From the NCBI RefSeq assembly GCF_000687165.1, contig NZ_JMKU01000002.1:186001-250000 (forward strand): a stretch of DNA of 64,000 nt, written 5' to 3'. Source of the stretch: Paracidovorax oryzae ATCC 19882 (GTDB lineage Bacteria; Pseudomonadota; Gammaproteobacteria; Burkholderiales; Burkholderiaceae_C). This document shows positions 20,897 to 28,908 of this stretch, piece by piece. Below the pieces are notes generated by a model, which was given only the letters and a program-made list of their open reading frames with translations, searched no databases and was not told where the DNA came from. The position numbers and the translations under genes were made by a program. Within the stretch, counting starts at the first letter, position 1. Each line of letters opens with the position of its first letter.

Positions 20897-20940
20897 ACCA
20901 AAAAATGATTTTGGTATCGTATTGATCAAATTTACCAAAG
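20897..20940 (+). promoter_or_regulatory. candidate operator with three ACCAAA half-sites
   Basis: ACCAAAA (20897-20903) and TTTTGGT (20909-20915) form a perfect inverted repeat around AATGA. A third half-site, ACCAAAG, follows at 20934-20940, so TTTGGTA and TACCAAA also face each other. The tract is strikingly A+T-rich for this genome and lies 15-58 nt before the TTT-receptor gene. A natural candidate ligand is the IclR regulator encoded at 23283. Confidence 0.55.
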
Positions 20941-20954
20941 AGGGAACCCTGAAC

Positions 20955-21965
20955 ATGTCGTCCAACCTCCTGCTGTCACGCCGCCACGCTCTCGCCCTGG
21001 GCCTGGGAAGCGCGGCCCTGCCCTGGCTCGCCCATGCCCAGGGGCCGCAGGGTGCGGGCAGCGGGGGCGAGTTTCCTTCCCGGCCGATCCGGCTGGTGGT
21101 GCCCTTCGCGCCGGCAGGATCGACGGACATCCTCGCGCGGCTGCTTTCCAAACAGCTTTTCCCCCACAGCGGCCAGCCCATCGTGGTCGAGAACGTCGCC
21201 GGCGCGGGCGGCAACCTGGGGGCCGCCCTGGTGGCGCGCGCCCCGGCCGACGGCTACACCCTCGAGATCGGCGCGATGTCCACCCATGCGATGAACGGCA
21301 GCCTCTACCGGCACCTGCCTTTCGACCCCATGAACGACTTCGACACCGTCGCCATGCTGGCCTACGCGATCAACGTGATCGCGGTGTCCGCCAGCATGCC
21401 GGTGCACACCTTCCCCGAACTGCTCGACTACATCCGCGCCAACCCCGGCAAGATCAACTACGCCTCCGGGGGCATCGGCACGCACAACCACCTCACCCTG
21501 GCCCTGCTGGCCAAGACCGCGGGCCTGGATATCGTGCACGTGCCCTACAAGGGAGGCGGCCCCGCCGTGGCGGCCCTGGTGCAGGGAGAGTGCCAGATGT
21601 TCGCGGGCGGCGCCTCGCTGCTGCTGCCCCACGCGCAGTCCGGAAAGATCCGCCTCATCGCGGTGACCGAGAAGAACCGCACCGACCTGCTGCCCGGCGT
21701 GCCGAGCGTGTCCGAGACGCTCAAGGGCTTCGAGGTGACCAACTGGTATGGCGTGTTCGCGCCGCGCGGCCTCGAGCCGGCGCGCCGCGCGCAGCTCAAC
21801 GAAGAGATCAACCGCGTCACCGCGCTGCCCGAGATCGCCGAGCGATTCCGGGGCCTGGGCATGGTGCGCTCCCCCCTGTCGCCGCTGCAGCTGCGCGCCG
21901 TGCTCCAGGCGGACCACGACCTGTGGTCCCGCACCATCCAATCCCTCCGCATCGCACCCGAATGA
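20955..21965 (+). CDS. TctC/Bug-family tripartite tricarboxylate transporter substrate-binding protein
   Basis: A periplasmic binding protein of 336 aa. The signal sequence has SRR at 8-10 followed by a hydrophobic core, which is twin-arginine-like, and cleavage is likely after AHA near residue 28. The mature domain shows the Bug pattern: [50 protein letters not shown] and GVPSVSET. Such proteins bind small carboxylates. No TctA or TctB membrane genes are nearby, as is common for this family in Burkholderiales. The cupin gene overlaps its stop (ATGA). Confidence 0.92.
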   Translation: MSSNLLLSRRHALALGLGSAALPWLAHAQGPQGAGSGGEFPSRPIRLVVPFAPAGSTDILARLLSKQLFPHSGQPIVVENVAGAGGNLGAALVARAPADGYTLEIGAMSTHAMNGSLYRHLPFDPMNDFDTVAMLAYAINVIAVSASMPVHTFPELLDYIRANPGKINYASGGIGTHNHLTLALLAKTAGLDIVHVPYKGGGPAVAALVQGECQMFAGGASLLLPHAQSGKIRLIAVTEKNRTDLLPGVPSVSETLKGFEVTNWYGVFAPRGLEPARRAQLNEEINRVTALPEIAERFRGLGMVRSPLSPLQLRAVLQADHDLWSRTIQSLRIAPE

Positions 21966-22339
21966 CCTCCTCCGCCCCCGCCCCCCTGCCGCCCGAAGCG
22001 GCTGCCGTCCTGCACAGCGTCGACTGGAGCGCGCTGGAATGGGTGCCCGTGCGCCGCGGCATCGAACGCAAGGCGTTCGGCAGCGGCAACGTCACCCTGG
22101 CGCTGCACCGCCTGATGCCGGGGCACGAGCCCCGGCCGCATATGCACCCGAACGAGCAGGTGATGTACATCCTGGCGGGGCAGATGGACGTGCATGTGGA
22201 CGGGCAGGTGGTCCGGCTGGGGCCCGGCGGGCTGTTGCTCATCCCGCCGCATGCGCTGCACTATGGCGTGGTGGTGGGCGACGAGCCCGTGCTCAACCTG
22301 GATGTCTTCACGCCCGCGCGGCCGGAATACCTCGCATGA
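21962..22339 (+). CDS. single-domain cupin protein
   Basis: A 125-aa protein with one cupin domain. Motif 1 is PHMHPNEQVMYILAG with metal ligands H60, H62 and E65; motif 2 is near LLLIPPHALHYG with H97 or H100. It may bind a divalent metal and act as an isomerase, dioxygenase or sensor. The start overlaps the receptor stop and the stop overlaps the aldolase start, so the three genes form one tightly coupled operon and probably act on one substrate. The exact reaction cannot be read from sequence. Confidence 0.85.
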   Translation: MTSSAPAPLPPEAAAVLHSVDWSALEWVPVRRGIERKAFGSGNVTLALHRLMPGHEPRPHMHPNEQVMYILAGQMDVHVDGQVVRLGPGGLLLIPPHALHYGVVVGDEPVLNLDVFTPARPEYLA

Positions 22340-23145
22340 CCGGCACCGCCCACCCCCTGCCTTCCGGTCCGTCCCCTGCGGCACGGCTGCGCAGCCGCAT
22401 CCTGGCGCGCGACCGCCTGATGGCGACCTTCGTCAAGACGACCTCGCACCAGACGGTGGAAGTGCTGGCCGCCACGGGGCTCGATACGCTCGTGCTCGAT
22501 GCCGAGCATGCACCGTTCGGCCCGGAAAGCCTGGACCGCAGCCTGCTCGCCGCCCATGCCTGCGCACTGCCGGTGCTGGTGCGCGTGCCGTATCCGCGCG
22601 CCTCGGCGATCCAGCAGGCGCTGGACCTCGGCGCAGGCGGGGTGATGGTGCCGCACGTGGACGATGCCCGCATCGCCGAAGAGGTGGTGCGCGCCGCGCG
22701 CTACGGCCAGGGCGGTGCCAGGGGGTTCAGCACGTCCTCGCGCGCCGGGGGCTACGGCACCCGCAGCATGGCCGAGCACCTGCGTGCCAGCGATGCGCAC
22801 ACCTCGGTCATCGTGCAGATCGAAAGCGCCCGTGCCGTGGCCGAGGCGGCCGCCATCGCCGCCGTGCCGGGCGTGGATTGCCTGTTCGTCGGCCCGGCCG
22901 ACCTAGCCGTGTCCCTCGGGGCGCTGGGGCTGGACGACCCGCGCGTGGCCGATGCGGTCGCGGCCGTGAGCGCCGCCGGGCTGTCCCAGGGGCGCGCGGT
23001 GGGCTGCTTCGTCCCCGATGTGCACGCCATCCCTCCGCTGGCCGCGCAGGGCATGTCGTTTTTCGTGGTGGGCTCCGACCAGGCCCTGCTGTGCCGGGCG
23101 GCACGGCAGGTGCTGGCCGAGGCGACCGAGGCCGAGACGGCCTGA
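22336..23145 (+). CDS. HpcH/HpaI-family aldolase
   Basis: A class II, metal-dependent aldolase of 269 aa, related to 4-hydroxy-2-oxo-heptanedioate and 2-keto-3-deoxy-rhamnonate aldolases. Family blocks are LDAEHAPFG (metal and base region), VRVPYPRASAIQQALDLGAGGVMVPHV split over 80-115, the QIESARAVAEA segment, and GPADLAVSLG. It would cleave a 2-keto-4-hydroxy acid to pyruvate plus an aldehyde. It is the last gene of the receptor-cupin-aldolase operon. The substrate is unknown. Confidence 0.9.
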   Translation: MTGTAHPLPSGPSPAARLRSRILARDRLMATFVKTTSHQTVEVLAATGLDTLVLDAEHAPFGPESLDRSLLAAHACALPVLVRVPYPRASAIQQALDLGAGGVMVPHVDDARIAEEVVRAARYGQGGARGFSTSSRAGGYGTRSMAEHLRASDAHTSVIVQIESARAVAEAAAIAAVPGVDCLFVGPADLAVSLGALGLDDPRVADAVAAVSAAGLSQGRAVGCFVPDVHAIPPLAAQGMSFFVVGSDQALLCRAARQVLAEATEAETA

Positions 23146-23282
23146 AGGCATCGGGGAAACCTGCCCATGGACCACCTGATTTCCGTTTCTCCAGCGCGCG
23201 TGACCGGGGGCCCGCGCGCAATCGCGTTCCCCGAATGCCCCCCGCATTCGCTGGCCTTCCATTTCCACAGAGAGAACAACCC

Positions 23283-24149
23283 ATGAGTACCGAAGTCCGC
23301 TCCGTGCAACGTGCGCTGCTGATCCTGCGCGTCATGAACGAGCGCTCCACCTGGAGCCTGCAGGAACTGCACCAGCGCACGGGCCTCGCCAAGTCCACGC
23401 TGCACCGCCTGCTGGGCACGCTGGAGCACGAGAAATACGTGCGCAGCGATCCCCATGCCTACGGGCAGTACCAGCTGACGCTGGCCGTGAGCAACCTCAG
23501 CAGCGGCGTGAACGAGAAGCTGCGCCTGGCCGAACTGGCCGCGCCGCTGATGATCACCGCCACGCGGCAGATCAAGTGGCCGCTATCGCTCGCCGTGATC
23601 GACGGGCACCAGATGCGCGTGGTGTTCTGCACCATGCCCTACAGCCCCTATGCCATCCGCCCCTCAAGCCTGGGCCGGCGCTACGACCTGATCCCCTCGG
23701 CGCTGGGCCGTGCCTACCTCGCCTATTGCACCCGCGCCGAGCGACGCATCCTCGTGGAGGCCGCCAACACCCATGGCGAGCCGCACCAGAAGATCACCGA
23801 CATGTGGGCGCTGCGCCGGATCGTGCGGGAAACGCGCCGCCAGGGCTATGCCATCCGCTACGCGCGCAACAACTCCGAGAGCACGGCTTTCGCGGTGCCG
23901 GTGTTCGGCGGCGGCGTGCTGCGCGGCGCGCTGGTGTATTCCACCTTCGCGAGCCAGATGGACGACCGCATGCTCAAGCGCTTCCTGTCGCTCGTGCAGT
24001 CCACCGCATCGCGCATCGGCGAGGAAGCCGCGCAGTCGTCGCAGCCTTCCGGCATGCCGATGCCGCCGCAGACGGCCGGCGTCCTGGCCGCACCGCAGCC
24101 GGTGGCGTATGCCGGTGCCGTGTCGAACGCCCACCCCGTGGCGGCCTGA
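23283..24149 (+). CDS. IclR-family transcriptional regulator
   Basis: A 288-aa regulator. The N-terminal winged helix (about 5-75, VRSVQRALLILRVMNE and GLAKSTLHRLLGTLE) resembles MhpR-like IclR proteins. The C-terminal effector domain holds SALGRAYLAY and a GxGFA-like loop (ESTAFAVPVFGGG). A Pro/Ala-rich tail follows. It lies 137 nt after the aldolase gene, same strand, and is the likely regulator of the operon through the ACCAAA half-sites at 20897-20940. Whether it activates or represses is unknown. Confidence 0.9.
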   Translation: MSTEVRSVQRALLILRVMNERSTWSLQELHQRTGLAKSTLHRLLGTLEHEKYVRSDPHAYGQYQLTLAVSNLSSGVNEKLRLAELAAPLMITATRQIKWPLSLAVIDGHQMRVVFCTMPYSPYAIRPSSLGRRYDLIPSALGRAYLAYCTRAERRILVEAANTHGEPHQKITDMWALRRIVRETRRQGYAIRYARNNSESTAFAVPVFGGGVLRGALVYSTFASQMDDRMLKRFLSLVQSTASRIGEEAAQSSQPSGMPMPPQTAGVLAAPQPVAYAGAVSNAHPVAA

Positions 24150-24158
24150 AGGAGCGAT

Positions 24159-24893
24159 CTAAGGCAGTTCCGCGCTGCCCATCCGTCCCAGGATCACGCG
24201 CGTGCGGCCCGACAGGTACGCCGAGCCCGGGTTCTTCTCGAAGCGCTTCGGGGCGGGCAGCATGACGGCGAGGCGCGCCGCCTCCGGGGCGCTCAGCTGC
24301 GACGCGCTCTTGCGGAAGTAGCGCTGTGCCGCCGCCTCGGCGCCGAACACGCCTTCACCCCATTCCACGCTGTTGAGGTAGATCTCCAGGATGCGCTCCT
24401 TGGAGAGCAGTTGCTCCAGCGCCAGCGTCAGCACGAACTCCTGCCCCTTGCGCAGCAGGTTGCGCTCGCCGGAGAGCAGCAGGTTCTTGGCGAGCTGCTG
24501 CGTGATGGTGGAGCCGCCCCGGATGCGCGCCGGGCGCACCGCCCGCCCGGGCTGGGCATCCTGCAGCCGGGCGGCCTGGGCCTCGGCGCGGGCATTGCGC
24601 TCCCAGGCCTTCTCGATTGCATTCCAGTCCACCCCGTCGTGGCTGGCGAAGCCATCGTCCTCCGACGCGATCACCGCGCGCTTGAGCGTGTCCGCGATGC
24701 GGCCATAGGGCACCCATTGCTGGCGCCAGCGCAGTCCGCTGCCGCCGGCCACCTGGGCCCAGGCCTCGGAGCGCTGGAAGCTGGTGGACTGAGGATCGAT
24801 GGCCGCCATCGCGGCGATGCGCAGCACGAAGAACAGCTGCAGGGCCAAGCCGGCCAGCAGCACGCAGCCGATCCAGCGCAGCAGGCCCTTCAT
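24159..24893 (-). CDS. mtgA: MtgA, monofunctional peptidoglycan transglycosylase
   Basis: A 244-aa GT51 enzyme that polymerises lipid II without a transpeptidase domain. One N-terminal membrane anchor is at about 5-30. The catalytic Glu is E78 in VIASEDDGFASHDGVDW, followed by GGSTITQQLAKNL, RKGQEFVLTLALE and ILEIYLNSVEWGEGVFGAEAAA. The start ATG overlaps the aroE stop by four bases, so it is translated after aroE. Confidence 0.95.
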   Translation of the reverse strand: MKGLLRWIGCVLLAGLALQLFFVLRIAAMAAIDPQSTSFQRSEAWAQVAGGSGLRWRQQWVPYGRIADTLKRAVIASEDDGFASHDGVDWNAIEKAWERNARAEAQAARLQDAQPGRAVRPARIRGGSTITQQLAKNLLLSGERNLLRKGQEFVLTLALEQLLSKERILEIYLNSVEWGEGVFGAEAAAQRYFRKSASQLSAPEAARLAVMLPAPKRFEKNPGSAYLSGRTRVILGRMGSAELP

Positions 24894-25735
24894 AGCTGCG
24901 CGCGCAGTTCCTGCAGCACCTGCGCGGCCGGGGGACGCACGCCGCGCCAGACGGCGAACGCCTCGGCGGCCTGCTCCACCAGCATGCCCAGCCCGTCGCG
25001 AGGCACCGCGCCGCGGGCGCGAGCCCAGTCCATGAAACCCTGCGCTGCGGGGCCGTACATCATGTCGTAGGCCAGCGTGCCCTCGCGCAGCACCGTGCCC
25101 GGCACGGGCACTTCGCCGCCGGCCAGGCTGCTGGCCGTGGCGTTGATGACCACGTCGTAGCCGGCGCCGGGCTGGCCGACCGGCAGCGCCTCGAGCACCA
25201 CCTGCCGGCTGGCCGCGAGGTCCGCGTGCGCCTGCACCAGGGCCCGTGCGCGCGCTTCGGTGCGGTTCACCACGGCGATCCGCCGGGGCGCCTGGTCCAG
25301 CAGCGGGGCGAGCACGCCCGCGGCCGCTCCTCCGGCACCCACGAGCAACACGTCGCGGCCCGCGAGCGCCACGCCCGCATTGCCCACGATGTCCGCCACC
25401 AGGCCCAGGCCATCGGTGTTCTCGGCATGCACCGTGCCGTCGGCGCGGAAACTCAGGGTGTTGGCCGCTCCCGCGCGCCGCACGCGGTCGCTGGCGTGGG
25501 TCGCGAGCCGGGCCGCGTCGTGCTTGAACGGCACCGTCACGTTGCAGCCCGCCCCGCCGGCCGCCGCGAAATCGGCGAGCGCCTGGGCGAAGCCATCGAG
25601 CGGCACCAGCCGCCGCGTGTAGCCGATCCGCTGGCCGGTGAGTTCGGCGAAGCGTGCATGGATCCACGGCGAGCGGCTGTGCTCCACGGGATGGCCCATC
25701 ACGCAGTACACGTCCGGGGCGGATGTCGTCGTCAT
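24890..25735 (-). CDS. aroE: AroE, shikimate dehydrogenase
   Basis: An NADPH-dependent enzyme of 281 aa that reduces 3-dehydroshikimate to shikimate. The substrate site shows VMGHPVEHSRSPWIH, the catalytic Lys K71 in CNVTVPFKHD and Asp D108 in NTDGLG. The nucleotide loop is VGAGGAAAGV and the NADP-selecting NRTEARA follows. It lies between the TonB-like gene (44 nt upstream on the minus strand) and mtgA, an order common in Burkholderiales. Confidence 0.96.
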   Translation of the reverse strand: MTTTSAPDVYCVMGHPVEHSRSPWIHARFAELTGQRIGYTRRLVPLDGFAQALADFAAAGGAGCNVTVPFKHDAARLATHASDRVRRAGAANTLSFRADGTVHAENTDGLGLVADIVGNAGVALAGRDVLLVGAGGAAAGVLAPLLDQAPRRIAVVNRTEARARALVQAHADLAASRQVVLEALPVGQPGAGYDVVINATASSLAGGEVPVPGTVLREGTLAYDMMYGPAAQGFMDWARARGAVPRDGLGMLVEQAAEAFAVWRGVRPPAAQVLQELRAQL

Positions 25736-25779
25736 GGCGGCAGAGGGAGGAAAAGTCGTCGGGAAAGCGGGCGGGGGCG

Positions 25780-26640
25780 TCAGCGCACGCTGGTCTCCAG
25801 CGTCTGCTCGCGCGTGAACTTGAAGCGCGACACCACGGCGATCTGGTCGGCCTTGGCGCGCATCGCGGGGCTGAAGTTGCCGAAGGGACCTGACGCGCGC
25901 ACGATGGCCTGCGCGCGCTGGTCCAGCAGGCGGTTGCCCGAACCCTGGACGATCTCGGTATCGAGCACCCGGCCGTCGTGGTTCACGGTCACGATCATGG
26001 TCAACTCGCCGTAGAGTTTCCTGCCGGCCTGCTCGGGGAAGCTTTCCGTGCCCTTGTCCTCGATCTTGCGGCGCAGCGCGTCGTAATAGACCGCATAGAC
26101 CTCTTCGCGGGTCGCCGGGCTGATGTAGCGCTTCTTCGGGCGGGAGTTCTCTTCGTTGATGCGCTTCTCGATCTCGGCGAGCAGCTTCAGCAGCTGGCGG
26201 CGCCGCTCCTCCTGCTGCACGCGGTCCGTGTTCGGGCTCTGGTCGCGCGGGTCGGGCGGGGGCATGGTCGCCAGTTGCTTGCGCAACTGCGCCAGCAACT
26301 GGGCCTGCTGCTCCTGCATGGCGTCGAGCTTGCGCTGCGCCTCCTCGAAATCCTCGCCCACCTGCGTGATGGCGGAATAGGGCAGGGGGCTGGTCGCGCG
26401 GCCCTTGTCCGCGTCGCCGCCGCCCGCCAGCGACGATTGCGCGATGGCCTGGGCCTTCTCGGGGCGCTCGTTGGACCTGGCGTTCACCAGGATCACCTCC
26501 AGCGGCGTGTCCTGGAAGACGCGGTTGAAGCCTTCCGGGTCGATGAAGCGCGCCGACAGCAGCACGGCGTGCACGGCCACCGAGAAGGCGAGCGCGATCT
26601 GCAGCGTGCTGAAGCGTTGGAGGAAGGCGGGGAGTCTCAC
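25780..26640 (-). CDS. TonB-like energy transducer
   Basis: A 286-aa protein with one N-terminal membrane helix (about 14-32), a long Gln/Glu/Arg-rich region predicted to be coiled coil (about 95-165), and a TonB C-terminal domain (about 195-280) with GELTMIVTVNHDGRVLDTEI and a conserved GSGN turn. TonB couples the proton motive force to outer-membrane transport, but no exbB or exbD is nearby. The coiled-coil linker instead of a Pro-rich one sets it apart from classical TonB. The start is a GTG at 26640. A CATAAT hexamer lies 8 nt upstream. Confidence 0.85.
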   Translation of the reverse strand: MRLPAFLQRFSTLQIALAFSVAVHAVLLSARFIDPEGFNRVFQDTPLEVILVNARSNERPEKAQAIAQSSLAGGGDADKGRATSPLPYSAITQVGEDFEEAQRKLDAMQEQQAQLLAQLRKQLATMPPPDPRDQSPNTDRVQQEERRRQLLKLLAEIEKRINEENSRPKKRYISPATREEVYAVYYDALRRKIEDKGTESFPEQAGRKLYGELTMIVTVNHDGRVLDTEIVQGSGNRLLDQRAQAIVRASGPFGNFSPAMRAKADQIAVVSRFKFTREQTLETSVR

Positions 26641-26682
26641 GGCGGCCGATTATGCGGGCTGGAGCAGCGTGTCCAGCAGCGT

Positions 26683-28764
26683 TCAGGACGCCGCGGGCGC
26701 TGCGCTCGTTCCCTCGGCCTCGTTGACGTCCACCGCGATGGCGATCGGGCCGGCCACGGCTTCCTCGTCGTCGCCTTCGGGCTCGCCGGCAGTGGCGTCG
26801 TCCCCTGGATCGGCCGGATCGTCCAGGCGCTCGACCACGGTGCCGTTCACATCCAGCGTGATGTCGTCGATCTCGCCCAGCTTCACGCGCACCCGCGCGC
26901 CGCGGGGCAGCGCCTGGGCGCCCAGCACGGGCAGCACCAGCGGCAGTTCGTCCGCGCGCACCAGGTAGCTGCCGCCGCCGCCGTCCTTGATCACGCTGGC
27001 ATCGAGTTCGGCGATGCCGTTCTGGCGCAGGTACTGCAGCGTCCAGAAGCGCTCCATGCCGGCCTGGTAGCCGTTGTAGGCGCCGTAGGCCGCGTCGAAG
27101 CTGCTGATGATGGAGAACAGGTCCGCGTCCTTGGGCTTGAACGGCGCGGCCAGCGCAGCCGTCTTGCCGTGGCGCACGCAGGCGATGATCTGCCACTGGT
27201 TCACCAGATCGACGTAGCGGCGCAGCGGCGAGGTCGCCCAGGCGTAGCTCTTCACGCCGATGCCCGCATGGGGCAGGGCCTTGGTGCCCATGCGCACCTT
27301 CATGCCGGGCGCGAGGCTGGCCTGGCTGCGGTAGATGCCGGGCACGCCATGGTCGGCCAGCAGGCCACCCCAGGTGCTGTTGGCCACGATGGCGGCCTCC
27401 GCCACGATCAGGTCCAGCGGCGCGCCGCGGCGGCGCGTGGTGATCGAGACGGTCTCGGCGCCGGTCGGCTCGCTGCCCTCGGGCACGCCTGCAAGGCGGA
27501 AGTTGTAGTCGGGCCGGTTGAAGGTCTCGGGCTTGCCGCGCACCACCTCGCGCTGCGCCTTGAGCTTGCGCGCCAGGCGGTGGAGGAACGACAGCTCGGC
27601 CCGGCGCTCCTGCAGCGCGGAGGGCGTGCCTTCCACCTCCACGGACGGGTCCTGCAGCCACTCCTCGGTGACGATGTGGTCCAGCCGGTCATGGCGCAGG
27701 TTCACGGCGACGGGCACGCGTTCGAGCTTCGTTTCCGTGCCCGTGATCTCCAGCGTGGCCTCGTCGATGGACACGTAGAGCGAGACGGCCGGGTTCGCGC
27801 GGCCTTCGTCGAGCGTATAGATCTGCACCACCTCGTCCGGCAGCATGGTGATCTTGTAGCCCGGCATGTAGACGGTGGAAAGCCGCTGCCGGCCGAGCTG
27901 GTCGAGCGGGGAGCCCGGCACGATCGCCAGGCCCGGCGCCGCGATGTGGATGCCCAGCACCACGGTGCCGGTGCCCAGGCCCTGCACCGAGAGTGCGTCG
28001 TCGATCTCGGTGGTCTGCGAGTCGTCGATCGAATAGGCCTGCACGGGCGCCAGCGGCAGGTCTGCCGGCGGCTGGGGCGCCGTGAGCGACGGGAAGCCCG
28101 TGCCCTTGGGGAAGTTGTCGAACAGGAAGCGCTTCCAGTGGAACTGGTAGGGCGAATCGATGGCGCCGGCCTGCTGCAGCAGATCGAGCGGAGCTTTGTG
28201 GGTGGCGCGGCTGGCTTCCACCACGGCCTTGTATTCAGGCGCGTTCTTGTCGGGCCTGAAGAGGATCTTGTAGAGCTGCTCGCGGATCGGCTGCGGGCAT
28301 TCGCCGCGGCCCAGTTGCTCCGCCCAGGCGGCGATCTGCTCCTGGATCAGGCGCTTCTTCTCGATGCCGGCCAGCGCCTGCTGCAGGATCTCGGCCGGTG
28401 CCTTCTTGAACCGGCCCTTGCCGGCGCGGCGGAAGTAGTGCGGCGCTTCGTAGAGGGCGAACAGCGCGCCCGCCTGCTGTGCCAGCGTGGCGTTTTCGGA
28501 GAAATAGTCGCGGGCGAGGTCGGCGAAGCCGAATTCCTCTTCCGGCGCGAACTCCCAGGCCAGGGGCAGCTCGATGGTCGCGGCCAGGGCCTGGCCCTCG
28601 CGCATCAGGTCGGCCGGGGCGGGCTTCTCGAATTTCAGCAGGATGTGGGCGGCCTTCACCTTCACCCGCTTGCCCGATTCGAGCTCGATCTGGGCCGAGC
28701 TTTCCGCTTCGGACAGGATGCGGCCGGCCAGGAACTTGCCGGCTTCTTCAAACAGTGCGTGCAT
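26683..28764 (-). CDS. RNase II/R-family (RNB domain) exoribonuclease
   Basis: A 693-aa protein. The RNB catalytic block is seen as SIDDSQTTEIDDALS with D247, D248 and D255-D256, which in RNase II bind Mg for 3'-5' RNA hydrolysis. Further blocks are LGIHIAAPGL, YKITMLPDEV, VANSTWGGLLADHGVPGIYR and SPLRRYVDLVNQW. A short S1-like segment lies near the end, followed by an acidic Asp/Glu-rich tail. The N-terminal ~230 residues are divergent from E. coli RNase II and lack obvious CSD repeats. The start at 28764 is preferred over one nine codons upstream; GACAAT lies 6 nt before it. Confidence 0.88.
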   Translation of the reverse strand: MHALFEEAGKFLAGRILSEAESSAQIELESGKRVKVKAAHILLKFEKPAPADLMREGQALAATIELPLAWEFAPEEEFGFADLARDYFSENATLAQQAGALFALYEAPHYFRRAGKGRFKKAPAEILQQALAGIEKKRLIQEQIAAWAEQLGRGECPQPIREQLYKILFRPDKNAPEYKAVVEASRATHKAPLDLLQQAGAIDSPYQFHWKRFLFDNFPKGTGFPSLTAPQPPADLPLAPVQAYSIDDSQTTEIDDALSVQGLGTGTVVLGIHIAAPGLAIVPGSPLDQLGRQRLSTVYMPGYKITMLPDEVVQIYTLDEGRANPAVSLYVSIDEATLEITGTETKLERVPVAVNLRHDRLDHIVTEEWLQDPSVEVEGTPSALQERRAELSFLHRLARKLKAQREVVRGKPETFNRPDYNFRLAGVPEGSEPTGAETVSITTRRRGAPLDLIVAEAAIVANSTWGGLLADHGVPGIYRSQASLAPGMKVRMGTKALPHAGIGVKSYAWATSPLRRYVDLVNQWQIIACVRHGKTAALAAPFKPKDADLFSIISSFDAAYGAYNGYQAGMERFWTLQYLRQNGIAELDASVIKDGGGGSYLVRADELPLVLPVLGAQALPRGARVRVKLGEIDDITLDVNGTVVERLDDPADPGDDATAGEPEGDDEEAVAGPIAIAVDVNEAEGTSAAPAAS

Positions 28765-28908
28765 GGCGGGATTGTCCCATGGGCCGTGCATCCGGCCGGC
28801 CTGGCGCGGCAGGAGCCGCCGGGCACCCTATGATCTGGCGCTTGCCAGCGCCTGCCGCGCTTCCCTTTTCGCGACCGACCCCGCCCGCTTCCGCGCCCCT
28901 CCCATCCG

